Notes under the pieces: model-generated
Told to the model about the DNA's origin: nothing
Seen by the model: only the letters and a program-made list of their open reading frames with translations
The model's database searches: none
In this document: positions 21,132 to 29,702 of the stretch, one piece after another
Numbering within the stretch: position 1 is the first letter of the stretch
How the letters are laid out: every line of letters begins with the position of its first letter
Translations under genes and position numbers: made by a program
Source: Sedimenticola sp.
GTDB taxonomy: Bacteria; Pseudomonadota; Gammaproteobacteria; Chromatiales; Chromatiaceae
Reading direction: 5' to 3'
NCBI GenBank assembly: GCA_027008705.1
Contig: JALVEB010000038.1
Span: 1-41,286, forward strand
DNA length: 41,286 nt

Positions 21132-21249
21132 GATTCCGGGTGACGCCCCGTTCCTTTTGGAAATGTTATGACTGCGGGTGGTAATCATTGTGTTATTGCT
21201 CAAACGTTACGGGTAGTAGAGAACGATAAATGAACGTAGGTGATCGGCT

Positions 21250-22578
21250 ATGCTAAAACGCATAAAGATTATGGGTTATAAGTCCCTGAAGGATATCCAG
21301 GTGGAGCTGGTGCCTCTTTCGGTTCTGTTTGGCCCAAACGGCGCTGGGAAAAGCAATTTTCTGGATGCGTTGCAATTGCTTTCCAAGATCGCGGTCAGCC
21401 GAACCCTGAAAGAAGCTTTTGATCCACCTTACCGGGGCAAGCCCCTGGAGTCGTTCTCATTTCCTCCCAGTGGTTTGGAAGGCTTGTTGGATTCAGAGTC
21501 CAGGCGCTTCAGTATAGAAGTTGATGTCGAGCTTTCGCCAGCTGTTGTCGAGCATGTGAACCGCCAGATTCGTGAGATGAGAGGAGGCATGCCGGGAGAT
21601 GGGCCTTCGGATACTTTGAAAGAGAAATCAAAAAAAATCGCAACAGTCCGAGAAAGAAATCTCCGTTACCGTATCGAGATAGAGATATTGCCGAAGAAGA
21701 GTGGCCTTCTGCGTGTTGCCGATGAATATCTGGTAGCGTTGAATACCAAGGGTGAGCCGACAGGCAAGAGGAGACCCTTTCTAGAGCGGATGGGAGACAA
21801 GATCCATCTGAGAATGGAGGGTCAGGCTCATCCCACTTATCATGAACGATATCTTGATCATAGCATCCTTTCGTTGCCCAATTATCCACCCCATTATCCT
21901 CATTTGGTGGCGATGCGGAGAGAGCTGGAAAGTTGGTTCTTTTTTTATTTCGAGCCCAGGGAGAGGATGCGGTCTCCCAACCCTGTTAAAGAGGTTCGAC
22001 ATGTCGGTCTTATGGGTGAGGAGCTGGCTGCTTTTTTGAATACCTTAAATGCCATTGATCCCCGCCAATTTAAAGCAGTTGAAAAAGCGCTGCATACCAT
22101 CCTGCCTAATGTCGATGGACTGGAAGTCGAAGTAAATAATTTGGGTGAGGTTGAGTTAAAAGTAAAGGAGAATGGAATTCTTGTCCCCGCCCGGGTGCTG
22201 TCCGAAGGAACCTTACGGGTGCTTGGCCTGTTAGCACTGTCTGGCGCCAAGGATCAGCCCTCTCTGGTTGGTTTCGAGGAGCCGGAAAACGGTATCCATC
22301 CCCGCAGGCTCCAGCTTGTAGCAGAGTTGTTCAAAACTCGTGCTGGGATGGGAGAAACCCAGTACATCATTACTACCCACTCTCCGATCCTGCCCGACCT
22401 CATGCCTGATGAATCATTGTTTGTTTGTAAGAAGGTTGGAGGCGAGACTCGTATTGAATCATTCAAAACATGGGGCGCTTTAGGTCGTCGGGCGGATATA
22501 GATCTTTCCTTGATGGAAGAGGATGAAAATGAACTGACGGTTTCCGAGCGGATCCTGCGGGGCGATTTCGATGCATAG
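21250..22578 (+). CDS. AAA/ABC-type ATPase of a putative two-gene defence module
   Basis: The 442-residue protein belongs to the AAA_15/AAA_21 (OLD/RecF-like) ATPases. The start is LKRIKIMGYKSLKDIQVEL, then Walker A GPNGAGKS (residues 28-35), a long helical insertion, an ABC-type signature LSEGTLRVLGLLALSG, Walker B SLVGFEEPENGIHP and the switch His in ITTHSPILPDLM. It ends without a fused TOPRIM domain. That function may be supplied by the next gene, which overlaps it by 8 bases. Base composition is clearly lower in GC than its neighbours (26 of 60 in 22081-22140 against 47 of 60 in 24241-24300), a sign of recent transfer. Similar pairs act in anti-phage defence; that role is inference here. 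Confidence 0.88.
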   Translation: MLKRIKIMGYKSLKDIQVELVPLSVLFGPNGAGKSNFLDALQLLSKIAVSRTLKEAFDPPYRGKPLESFSFPPSGLEGLLDSESRRFSIEVDVELSPAVVEHVNRQIREMRGGMPGDGPSDTLKEKSKKIATVRERNLRYRIEIEILPKKSGLLRVADEYLVALNTKGEPTGKRRPFLERMGDKIHLRMEGQAHPTYHERYLDHSILSLPNYPPHYPHLVAMRRELESWFFFYFEPRERMRSPNPVKEVRHVGLMGEELAAFLNTLNAIDPRQFKAVEKALHTILPNVDGLEVEVNNLGEVELKVKENGILVPARVLSEGTLRVLGLLALSGAKDQPSLVGFEEPENGIHPRRLQLVAELFKTRAGMGETQYIITTHSPILPDLMPDESLFVCKKVGGETRIESFKTWGALGRRADIDLSLMEEDENELTVSERILRGDFDA

Positions 22579-23161
22579 TATCGTGCTTTTCGTGGAAGAT
22601 TATGCGCATAAGGAATTTCTTGCATGCTTGTTGCGGAGGCTGGCAAAAGAGCACGATGTCGATATTGGTGATCTGGTCTGGCTCAATACTCGCAGGGGGC
22701 ATGGGGCTGTAATCAAGGAGTTAAGGCAATTTTTGCGCGACTTGCAACGTGGGCGTGCTGATTCCTACGATCTCATCGTAGTTGCCACGGACGCCAACTG
22801 CAAGGGGTTCAATCATCGTGTAAAGGAGATTATGGATGTGACAAGGAATGTTCCAATCCCGGTTGTCTGCGCTGTGCCCGATCCGCACATTGAACGATGG
22901 TTGCTTCTAGATTCAGCGGCTTTTAAGGAGGTGTTCGGGCGCGGCTGCCATGCCCCAGACCAGAAATGCGAGCGCCATCGCTATAAGAAGGCGTTGATTG
23001 ATGCTATCCGTGATGCCGGCGTGACCCCAAGTCTCGGTGGTGTTGAATTTTCCACCGATCTTGTGGATGTGATGGATCTACAGCGGGCGGCCAGGGTCGA
23101 CGGTTCGTTCCACCGATTGTTGGATAACATTAATGAAGTCTTTTCTGAATGGAAGCGATAA
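22571..23161 (+). CDS. Small TOPRIM-like protein, partner of the AAA ATPase
   Basis: This 196-residue protein has features seen in TOPRIM-type partners (DUF4276/DUF4435-like) of AAA_15/AAA_21 ATPases. The first strand is IVLFVEDYAHKEFL with acidic Glu9/Asp10, a second acidic site is IVVATDANCKG (Asp74, here D-A-N where many have D-x-D), and the third region VVCAVPDPHIERWLLLD resembles the usual PxxEIExWLL pattern. Such a fold suggests a nuclease, but the DxN variant makes catalysis uncertain. The ATG overlaps the ATPase stop. It shares the low-GC composition of its partner and is followed by two repeat copies. The exact family needs a profile search. Confidence 0.72.
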   Translation: MHSIVLFVEDYAHKEFLACLLRRLAKEHDVDIGDLVWLNTRRGHGAVIKELRQFLRDLQRGRADSYDLIVVATDANCKGFNHRVKEIMDVTRNVPIPVVCAVPDPHIERWLLLDSAAFKEVFGRGCHAPDQKCERHRYKKALIDAIRDAGVTPSLGGVEFSTDLVDVMDLQRAARVDGSFHRLLDNINEVFSEWKR

Positions 23162-23201
23162 TTCCTTTCGAAGGTCTATCAGGTTTTGATTGGTTTCTAT
23201 T

Positions 23202-23275
23202 GCCCATGAATTTTCGGTTTTCCGAGGCCGTTCCTGGCGTCCTCGAGCGTTTTTCGAAAATTCGTCTTCGTCCCA
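23202..23275 (+). repeat. Degenerate copy of the palindromic repeat, copy 3
   Basis: GCCCATGAATTTTCGGTTTT and CCGAGGCCGTTCCTGGCG match the left arm of the full repeat, and TTTCGAAAATTCGTCTTCG is a worn match to the right tip. The TATA tip on the left and most of the centre are gone. It begins about 40 bases after the TOPRIM-like gene stop. Confidence 0.55.
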
Positions 23276-23402
23276 GTTATGTGTCAAGATCCGGCCGGTG
23301 GCGTCAATGCGACAGCGAAGCGGCTTCATTCCGCTGCTGTGGACACTGATCATTTCTGCTGTGCGATGCCAGCAGGGTTCGAAGTATCCCGGTGCGGCGT
23401 GG

Positions 23403-23560
23403 TATACTCGTCGCCCATGGTTTTCCGAGGCCGTTCCTCGCGCCGGTGGGCCAGGCATGGAAACGAGTCATCGCCTTTTCAGACATGGTGAGTTTCCGCA
23501 ATGATGCCCATGGGTGTGAGGGACGGTCGCAGTAGCCGAAAATCATGGGCGACGAGTATA
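23403..23560 (+). repeat. MITE/REP-like palindromic repeat, copy 4
   Basis: A 158-bp copy in the same orientation as copy 1: left tip TATACTCGTCGCCCATGG, right tip CATGGGCGACGAGTATA. Internal marks GTTCCTCG, GGAAACGAGTCAT, GAGTTTCCGCAATG and CAGTAGCCGAAAATCATGGG are retained. Both tips end in TATA, in keeping with a TA or TATA target duplication. It lies between the defence-like cassette and the LPS operon. Confidence 0.88.
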
Positions 23561-23651
23561 TTAAGGCGGAGTAGAAGCCTGCGGAGGACGGATCTTGGTG
23601 TTCGCCAGCGGGTTCGTTTCCGGTGATTGCAACGTTATAGAGATTCAGAAT

Positions 23652-23840
23652 ATGACCGCCTCCTCAGCGAAGACCCTCGATCAGCGGGAGGTCGAGATCA
23701 CGCGTGACCAGTTGCCGCTGTGTTGTCCGCCGTTGGATGTCGATGTCTACGGTTTGCATCCCCGCGTCTGGCTGGCCTTCGGACGCGACGGCAAGGCGAC
23801 CTGTCCCTACTGCGGGACCGATTACCTGCTGAAGGACTGA
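23652..23840 (+). CDS. Zinc-finger domain protein (zf-CHCC type)
   Basis: The 62-residue protein carries the CHCC zinc-finger pattern known from NDUFS6 and small bacterial relatives. Cys-Cys occurs in LPLCCPPLD, the His in YGLHPRVWLAF, and the pair in TCPYCGTDYLL at the C-terminus. Its role in bacteria is not well defined. ATG 23652 gives the family-like N-terminus; the track start at 23595 adds residues from the leader. Its TGA shares one base with the next ATG (TGATG), so it is the first gene of the LPS operon. Small zf-CHCC genes beside waaF-like genes are, to my knowledge, common in related bacteria. Confidence 0.88.
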   Translation: MTASSAKTLDQREVEITRDQLPLCCPPLDVDVYGLHPRVWLAFGRDGKATCPYCGTDYLLKD

Positions 23841-24850
23841 TGTCGCGGGTGCTTGTCGTCGGTCCGTCGTGGGTCGGCGACATGGTGATGGCGCAGAGCT
23901 TGTTCAAGGTGTTGCGCGCGCGTCGTCCGGGGGTGACCATCGATGTGCTTGCGCCGGGCTGGAGCCTGCCGTTGCTCGAGCGCATGCCGGAGGTCGCGCG
24001 CGGGTTGACGATGGCCCTCGGTCATGGCGAGCTTGGGCTGCTTCGGCGCTATCGCCTCGGTCGCTCGTTGCGTGCCGCCGGCTATGAGCAGGCGATCTTG
24101 CTGCCGAACTCGCTGAAATCCGCGCTCGCGCCGTTCTGGGCGCGCATCCCGCGTCGTACCGGTTGGCTTGGCGAGCAGCGTTACGGTCTGCTCAACGATA
24201 TCCGCCGTCTCGATCCGAAACGCCTGACGATGACGGTGCAGCGCTTCGTCGCGCTGGCCGGCGAGCGCGACGACGAACCGCCGGCGGAGATTCCGCCGCC
24301 AGCGCTGCGGGTCGACGCCGAGGCGGTGGCGCGCGCGCGCGCGCGCCATGGTCTGGACGCGGATGGGCCGCTGTTGGCGCTGTGTCCGGGCGCCGAGTAT
24401 GGGCCGGCGAAGCGTTGGCCGGAAGCCCACTATGCGGAGCTGGCGCGCGCTTATCTCGGGCGCGGCTGGCGGGTTGCGGCGTTCGGGTCGAAGAAGGATC
24501 AGGCGGTCGGCGCGGCGATCGCCGCCGCCGCGCCGGGTTGTCTCGATCTGTGTGGCCGTACCACGTTGGCGGAAGCCATCGACCTGCTTTCCATCGCCAG
24601 CGCCGTGGTCAGCAACGATTCCGGCTTGATGCATGTCGCCGCCGCCTTGCAACGCCCGCTGGTCGCGCTCTACGGCTCTTCCGATCCGGCGTTCACGCCG
24701 CCATTGAATCAGGCCCACCGTATTGCCACGTTGGGTTTGCCGTGTAGCCCCTGTTTCCAGCGGGAATGCCCGTTTGGCCATCTCGATTGCCTGGCGAAGC
24801 TGCAACCGGCGCGCGTCGAGGCCTTGCTCGAAGAGCTGCTGGCGGCATGA
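23840..24850 (+). CDS. waaF: ADP-heptose:LPS heptosyltransferase II
   Basis: WaaF adds the second L-glycero-D-manno-heptose to the LPS inner core at the cytoplasmic face of the inner membrane. The 336-residue GT9-family product starts VLVVGPSWVGDMVMAQSLF, the typical WaaF motif. It has LCPGAEYGPAKRWPEAHYAELA for nucleotide-sugar binding and VVSNDSGLMHVAAALQRPLVALYGSSDP near the C-terminus. Four Cys in LPCSPCFQRECPFGHLDC are also typical. ATG 23840 overlaps the zinc-finger stop. The track start at 23720 lies inside that gene. Confidence 0.95.
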   Translation: MSRVLVVGPSWVGDMVMAQSLFKVLRARRPGVTIDVLAPGWSLPLLERMPEVARGLTMALGHGELGLLRRYRLGRSLRAAGYEQAILLPNSLKSALAPFWARIPRRTGWLGEQRYGLLNDIRRLDPKRLTMTVQRFVALAGERDDEPPAEIPPPALRVDAEAVARARARHGLDADGPLLALCPGAEYGPAKRWPEAHYAELARAYLGRGWRVAAFGSKKDQAVGAAIAAAAPGCLDLCGRTTLAEAIDLLSIASAVVSNDSGLMHVAAALQRPLVALYGSSDPAFTPPLNQAHRIATLGLPCSPCFQRECPFGHLDCLAKLQPARVEALLEELLAA

Positions 24851-25875
24851 GGGTGTTGGTGGTCAAAACCTCGTCGCTCGGCGACCTGGTGCATTGCTTT
24901 CCGGCGCTGACCGATGCCGCGCGCGTGATCCCCGGCATCCGTTTCGATTGGGTGGCCGAGCAGGCTTTCGCCGCCTTGCCGCGATTGCATCCGGCGGTCG
25001 AGCGGGTGATCCCGATCGGGTTGCGCCGCTGGCGTGGCGGCTGGTGGCGGGCGTGGCGGCGCGGCGAGATGCAGCGCTTTTGGCAAGCGCTGCGCGCGCG
25101 CGACTATGACCGAGTCATCGACGCGCAGGGGCTGTTTTTCAAGAGCGCCTGGGTGGCGCGCGCCGCGCGCGGCCCCAGCGCCGGTTTCGACGCGCGCTCG
25201 GCGCGCGACCGCTGGGTCGGCTGGAGCTACCAGGATGCCTTCCGCGTCGCGCGGGATCAGCACGCCATCGCGCGCAACCGCCGGTTGTTCGCGGCGGCGC
25301 TCGGTTATCGCCTGGACGGCAGCGCGCCGGATTATGGCCTGCGCGTCGAGGCGCCGCGCCCGGCGCGTCCTTACCTGGTGTTTCTGCACGCCACCACCTG
25401 GCCGAGCAAGCATTACCCGGAGGCCGGCTGGATCGATCTGACGCGGCGCGCGCGCGCCGCCGGGTTGCCGGCGGCGATGCCGTGGCATGCGCCGCTGGAG
25501 CGTTTGCGCGTCGAGCGCATCCGTGAGCAGGGCGGCCAGCCATTGCTGCCTGAGCGCATGGAGCTGCCGGAGCTGGCGCGTTTTCTCGCCGCCGCGAGCG
25601 GGGTGATCGGCGTCGATTCCGGGCTGACCCATCTGGCTGCCGCGTTGGAGCGTCCGACCGTCGGCCTCTATGGACCGACCGCGCCGGGGCTCAGCGGCGT
25701 GATCGGACGCCGGGTGAGCAACCTGCAAGCCGATTTTCCGTGCGCGCCCTGCCTGAAGCGCGAGTGCGATTATCCCGGCGAGAGCGAATCCCGGCCGGCC
25801 TGTTTCACCCGGCTGCCGCCATCGCGGGTGTGGGATACCTTGCGCGAACTCCTCGCCAGGGAGGATGCCGCGTGA
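24847..25875 (+). CDS. waaC: ADP-heptose:LPS heptosyltransferase I
   Basis: WaaC adds the first heptose to Kdo2-lipid A. The 342-residue GT9 protein starts MRVLVVKTSSLGDLVHCFPALTDA, the WaaC hallmark. It shows FLHATTWPSKHYPEAGWIDLTRRA for donor binding and GVDSGLTHLAAALERPTVGLYGPTAPG in the C-terminal domain. ATG 24847 overlaps the waaF stop by 4 bases. The track start at 24766 lies in waaF. Its TGA in turn overlaps the next start. Confidence 0.95.
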   Translation: MRVLVVKTSSLGDLVHCFPALTDAARVIPGIRFDWVAEQAFAALPRLHPAVERVIPIGLRRWRGGWWRAWRRGEMQRFWQALRARDYDRVIDAQGLFFKSAWVARAARGPSAGFDARSARDRWVGWSYQDAFRVARDQHAIARNRRLFAAALGYRLDGSAPDYGLRVEAPRPARPYLVFLHATTWPSKHYPEAGWIDLTRRARAAGLPAAMPWHAPLERLRVERIREQGGQPLLPERMELPELARFLAAASGVIGVDSGLTHLAAALERPTVGLYGPTAPGLSGVIGRRVSNLQADFPCAPCLKRECDYPGESESRPACFTRLPPSRVWDTLRELLAREDAA

Positions 25876-26792
25876 ACCGCTCCAAGTCCCTGTATGCGCC
25901 GCGTCACTGGCCGACCTGGTTCGCGGTCGGCGGCCTGCGCGCGGCGGTCACCTTGCTGCCGTGGTCGTGGAATCTGGCGCTGGGGCGGGCGCTCGGTCGG
26001 CTCGCCTTTCGCCTCGCCGGCAAGCGCGTGCGGATCGCGCGGCGCAACCTGGAGCGCTGTTTCCCGGAATGCTCGCGGGACGAGCGCGAGGCGCTGTTGC
26101 GGCGCCATTTCGCCTCGCTCGGGATGGCTTTGTTCGAGACCGGACTGGCCTGGTGGACCGGCCCGGCGCGCCTTGCGCGGCATCTCGAGGTGGCTGGGCG
26201 CGAGCATCTCGACGCGGCGCTGGATTCCGAGCAAGGCGTGATCCTGGTGGTGGCGCACGCCACCCTGGTGGAGTTGGGCGGGCGCTTCATCGCCGCGCAG
26301 CTCGGCGACCGGCCGCGCGCATTGATGTACCGGCCGGCCGATGACCCGGTGCTCGAGCGCATGCTGGTCCGCCGGCGCCGCGCGGCCATGGGCGAATTGA
26401 TCGCGCGCGACGATGCGCGTGACATGGTGCGCCGCCTGCGTCGCGGCGAGGTCGTCTGGTATGCCTCGGATCAGAACTACGGCGGGCCGCACAGCGTCTT
26501 CGCGCCGTTCTTCGGCATATTGGCGGCGACCAACCCAGGCATCAGCCGGCTGGCGCGGCTGGGGCGCGCGCGGTTGCTGTTCGCGAACATCCGGCGGGTC
26601 GACGACCGTGGTCGTTACCTGTTGCGCTTCGAGCCGGGGCCGGTGAAGTTTCCGGGCGCATCGCCACGGCAGGATGCCGAGATGATCAACCGCGCGATCG
26701 AGCGTTGGGTGCGCGAGGCGCCGGAGCAATACCTGTGGATTCACCGGCGCTTCAAGACGCGCCCTGAAGGCGAGCCCCCGTTCTATGACTGA
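25872..26792 (+). CDS. Lipid A biosynthesis lauroyl/myristoyl acyltransferase (LpxL/HtrB-like)
   Basis: The 306-residue inner-membrane enzyme likely adds a secondary acyl chain to lipid A. One N-terminal hydrophobic segment (FAVGGLRAAVTLLPW) is followed by the catalytic HX4E motif AHATLVELGG (His129, Glu134) and by VWYASDQNYGG, the family's acyl-donor site region. The C-terminus shows PEQYLWIHRRFKTRPEGEPPFY. The start is GTG 25872, overlapping the waaC stop as GTGA; the track start at 25740 lies inside waaC. Which acyl chain it uses cannot be told from sequence by eye. Confidence 0.93.
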   Translation: MNRSKSLYAPRHWPTWFAVGGLRAAVTLLPWSWNLALGRALGRLAFRLAGKRVRIARRNLERCFPECSRDEREALLRRHFASLGMALFETGLAWWTGPARLARHLEVAGREHLDAALDSEQGVILVVAHATLVELGGRFIAAQLGDRPRALMYRPADDPVLERMLVRRRRAAMGELIARDDARDMVRRLRRGEVVWYASDQNYGGPHSVFAPFFGILAATNPGISRLARLGRARLLFANIRRVDDRGRYLLRFEPGPVKFPGASPRQDAEMINRAIERWVREAPEQYLWIHRRFKTRPEGEPPFYD

Positions 26793-27924
26793 GACGCCCG
26801 ACCTGATCCTTGTGCGTCAGACCTTCACCCCGTTCGGCGGCGCCGAGCGCTTCGTCGGTCGGGCGCTCGACAGCCTGCGCGGGCAGGGCGTCGGCGTTGC
26901 GGTGTTGGCGCGGCGTTGGCGTGGCGAGGCGGCCTATCCGGTGATCCCGTGCAACCCGTTCTCGATCGGTCGCCTGTGGCGCGATGCCGGCTTTGCGCGC
27001 GCCGCCTGCCAGCGGCTGCGAGACTACCCGAACAGCCTGGTGCAATCCCACGAGCGGATTCCCTGTTGCGATCTGTACCGCGCCGGCGACGGCGTGCATC
27101 GCGAATGGCTGCGACAGCGCGCGCGGCTGCGCGGTCGCGCCGATCACTTGGCACGCTTCAGCCCCTATCACCGCTACCAGCTCGCCGCCGAGCGGCGCTT
27201 GTTCGCCAGCCCGCGGCTGCAACGGGTGATCTGCAACTCGCACATGGTGGCCGATGAGCTGCGTCATTGGTATCAGTTGTCCGACGAGCGCATCGCGGTC
27301 ATCCACAGCGGGGTCGATACCGAGCGCTTCCATCCCGCGCGGCGCGCCGGGCTGCGCGAGGCGATGCGCGAGCGGCTCGGGATCCGCCCCCACGAAACCC
27401 TGCTGCTGTTCGTCGGCTCCGGCTACGAGCGCAAGGGGCTGGAAGCCTTGCTGCGCGCGTTGCGCGGCCTGCCGCGCACCACCCGCCTGGCGGTCGTCGG
27501 GCGCGACAGCCACGAGCGCCGCTGGCGACGCTGGGCGCGGCGTCTCGGCGTCACCATGCGTCGCCGGGTGTTGTTCGCCGGTCCCCAGGAGGACGTATTG
27601 CCGTGGTACGCCGCAGCCGATGTGCTGACCTTGCCAACCCTGTATGATCCCTTCCCGAATGTGATCCTGGAGGCCATGGCCTGCGGTCTGCCGGTGGTCA
27701 CCTCGACGAAGAGCGGGGCGCGCGACATCCTGCGCGACGGAGACAACGGCTATGTGCGTGACGCCCTCGATCAGGCCGGCGTGCGCGATGCGATCGAGGC
27801 GCTGAGCGAACCGGGCTGGCGCGAGCGCGTCGGTCGCGCCGCGCGCGCGACGGTCGAGCCGATGACCCTGACGCGCATGGCCGAGGCCTACCGCGCCCTC
27901 TACCAGGAGTTGCTCGCAGACTGA
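26785..27924 (+). CDS. GT4-family LPS core glycosyltransferase (WaaG-like)
   Basis: The 379-residue protein has the GT-B fold of GT4 retaining glycosyltransferases. The acceptor-side start LILVRQTFTPFGGAERFVGRAL is typical of the LPS-core WaaG type. The donor-side half has VIHSGVDTERFHP, LFVGSGYERKGLEALLRAL and the EX7E-like segment LYDPFPNVILEAMACGLPVVTS. WaaG adds the first outer-core hexose; the actual sugar here is unknown. It overlaps the LpxL-like gene by 8 bases and shares one base with the next gene. Confidence 0.9.
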   Translation: MTETPDLILVRQTFTPFGGAERFVGRALDSLRGQGVGVAVLARRWRGEAAYPVIPCNPFSIGRLWRDAGFARAACQRLRDYPNSLVQSHERIPCCDLYRAGDGVHREWLRQRARLRGRADHLARFSPYHRYQLAAERRLFASPRLQRVICNSHMVADELRHWYQLSDERIAVIHSGVDTERFHPARRAGLREAMRERLGIRPHETLLLFVGSGYERKGLEALLRALRGLPRTTRLAVVGRDSHERRWRRWARRLGVTMRRRVLFAGPQEDVLPWYAAADVLTLPTLYDPFPNVILEAMACGLPVVTSTKSGARDILRDGDNGYVRDALDQAGVRDAIEALSEPGWRERVGRAARATVEPMTLTRMAEAYRALYQELLAD

Positions 27925-29030
27925 TGCACATCGTACACACCGAGGCCTCCCAGGGCTGGGGCGGTCAGGAGATTCGCATCCTCACCGAGGCGCGCGGCCT
28001 GCTCGAACGCGGCCACCGCGTCACCCTGCTGACGCCGCCGGGCGCGCGCATCTTCGAGGCCGCGCGCGGGCAGGGCATCCCGGTCGTGGCGATGCCGTTC
28101 GAGAAGAAGCGCCCGGCCGGGGTGCGCGCCTTGCGTCGCTGGCTGGATGAAGAGCGGCCGGATCTGGTCAATACTCACAGCTCGATCGACAGCTGGCTGA
28201 TGGCCCTGACCCAGCCTTTCGCCCACCGCGTGCCGGTGGTGCGCACGCGCCATATCTCGGCGGCGCTGCCGCGCAGCCCGACCACGCGCTGGTTGTATAC
28301 GCGAGGGGCCGATCATGTCGTCACCACCGGCGAACGTCTGCGTCGTCATATGATCGAACGGCTGCGTGCCGACCCAGAGCGTTTCACCTCGGTACCCACC
28401 GGCATCGATCTGCACCGTTACCATCGCGCCAGCGCCGCGCCCCGGGCGGTCACGCGCGCCGCGCTGGCGATACCGGACGAGGCGCTGGTGATCTGCATCG
28501 CCGCGACCCTGCGCAGCTGGAAAGGCCACGCGGTATTGCTCGATGCCTTCGATCCGCTTGCCGCGATGCGTGCCGATGTTCACCTGCTGATCGTCGGCGA
28601 CGGTCCGGTGCGTGCCGCGACCGAGGCGCGCGCGACAAGTTCGCCGGCATCTGAGCGTATCCATTTCACGGGTCATTCCGAGCAGGTCGAGGATCTGCTC
28701 GCGGCGAGCGACATCTTCGCGCTGCCATCGTGGGCCAACGAGGGTGTGCCGCAGGCCATCATGCAGGCGATGGCGCTGGAGCTGCCGGTGGTGTCGACCC
28801 CGGTGGGCGCGATCGATGAGGCGCTGGTCGACGGCGAGACCGGGTTGATGGTCGCGCCGCGTGATCCGTTGTCGTTGACCGGGGCGCTGCGTCGTCTCGC
28901 GGATGACCCGGATCTGCGCGCTGCCTTTGGCCGCGCCGGGCGCGCGCGCGCCGAGCGGTATTTCTCGGATACCGCGATGACCGACGCGATGGAACGGATC
29001 TTTCAGCGATTGGCCGGAGCGAGCCGATGA
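27924..29030 (+). CDS. GT4-family glycosyltransferase
   Basis: The 368-residue protein is a second GT4 enzyme. It starts MHIVHTEASQGWGGQEIRILTEARGLLERGH, with the GGQE loop seen in several LPS transferases, and has VPTGIDLHRYH, ATLRSWKGHAVLLDAF and NEGVPQAIMQAMALELPVVSTPVGAIDE. The usual Glu of the EX7E pair is replaced in part (IMQAMA instead of ILEAMA); the upstream Glu of ANEG is retained. It probably adds another core sugar. ATG 27924 uses the last base of the previous stop, and it overlaps the methyltransferase start. Confidence 0.9.
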   Translation: MHIVHTEASQGWGGQEIRILTEARGLLERGHRVTLLTPPGARIFEAARGQGIPVVAMPFEKKRPAGVRALRRWLDEERPDLVNTHSSIDSWLMALTQPFAHRVPVVRTRHISAALPRSPTTRWLYTRGADHVVTTGERLRRHMIERLRADPERFTSVPTGIDLHRYHRASAAPRAVTRAALAIPDEALVICIAATLRSWKGHAVLLDAFDPLAAMRADVHLLIVGDGPVRAATEARATSSPASERIHFTGHSEQVEDLLAASDIFALPSWANEGVPQAIMQAMALELPVVSTPVGAIDEALVDGETGLMVAPRDPLSLTGALRRLADDPDLRAAFGRAGRARAERYFSDTAMTDAMERIFQRLAGASR

Positions 29031-29686
29031 AACCCACCCCAAGCACCACGCCAATGCTGTCCGTCGAGCGGATCGCCTTCCGTCAGCGCGCCGATCGCTC
29101 ACGCTATATCGCCAGCCGTTTCGGTGAATGGCTGGCGCCGTCGCTGCTCGATGTCGGTTGCGACCGCGCGCTGTTGCGCGAGCTGTTGCCGCTGGAGCGC
29201 TATACCGGCGTCGATGTCGGTGGCGCGCCCGATCTGCGCCTGGATCTGGAGCGCGCCGGCGGCCTGCCGTTCGAGGATCGTCAGTTCGCCGCCTGCGTCT
29301 GTTCCGATGTGCTCGAACACCTCGATAACCTGCACGCGATGTTCGCCGAGCTGGCGCGCGTCACCGATCGCTATCTGCTGGTCTCGCTGCCGAACAACTG
29401 GGCGAATGCGCGGCGGCCGATCGAGCGCGGGCGTGGACGCCTGGCGCACTACGGCCTGCCGCTCGATCCGCCGCCGGACCGGCACAAGTGGTTCTTCGGT
29501 TTCGACGAAGCGCGGGATTTCCTGGTCGCGCAATGCGAACGTCAGCCGTTGCGCCTGCTGGCGCTGGTCGCCAATGACAAGCCCCGCCATCCGCTGGTGC
29601 GTGGCGCGCGGCGGCTGCGTTACCCGGGGATGCGTTACCTGAACCGCTACGCCCACACCCTGTGGGCGCTTTATGAGCGCGACTGA
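29027..29686 (+). CDS. Class I SAM-dependent methyltransferase
   Basis: The 219-residue protein has a Rossmann-like methyltransferase core. Motif I is SLLDVGCDRALLREL (DVGCDRA in place of the commoner DxGxG), followed by YTGVDVGG, then the post-motif FAACVCSDVLEHLDNLHAMFAELARV, typical of Methyltransf_11-like enzymes. The C-terminal part is basic (RGARRLRYPGMRYLNRYAH) and may touch membrane or LPS. Coupling to the LPS genes (4-base overlap) suggests it methylates a core sugar or a related glycan, which is inference. Confidence 0.87.
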   Translation: MKPTPSTTPMLSVERIAFRQRADRSRYIASRFGEWLAPSLLDVGCDRALLRELLPLERYTGVDVGGAPDLRLDLERAGGLPFEDRQFAACVCSDVLEHLDNLHAMFAELARVTDRYLLVSLPNNWANARRPIERGRGRLAHYGLPLDPPPDRHKWFFGFDEARDFLVAQCERQPLRLLALVANDKPRHPLVRGARRLRYPGMRYLNRYAHTLWALYERD

Positions 29687-29702
29687 GCTCGGGGCGGGTT
29701 CT

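Larger units (their letters stand above)
23162..23651. other. 490-base intergenic stretch with two repeat copies
   Basis: The gap between the ATPase/TOPRIM cassette and the zinc-finger gene holds one degenerate and one nearly full copy of the palindromic repeat (listed separately). The short ORFs here (23149, 23190, 23279, 23304, 23078) encode residues copied from the repeat and are not credible genes. After 23560 there is a plain 90-base leader for the LPS operon; no clear promoter pair was seen. Confidence 0.6.
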
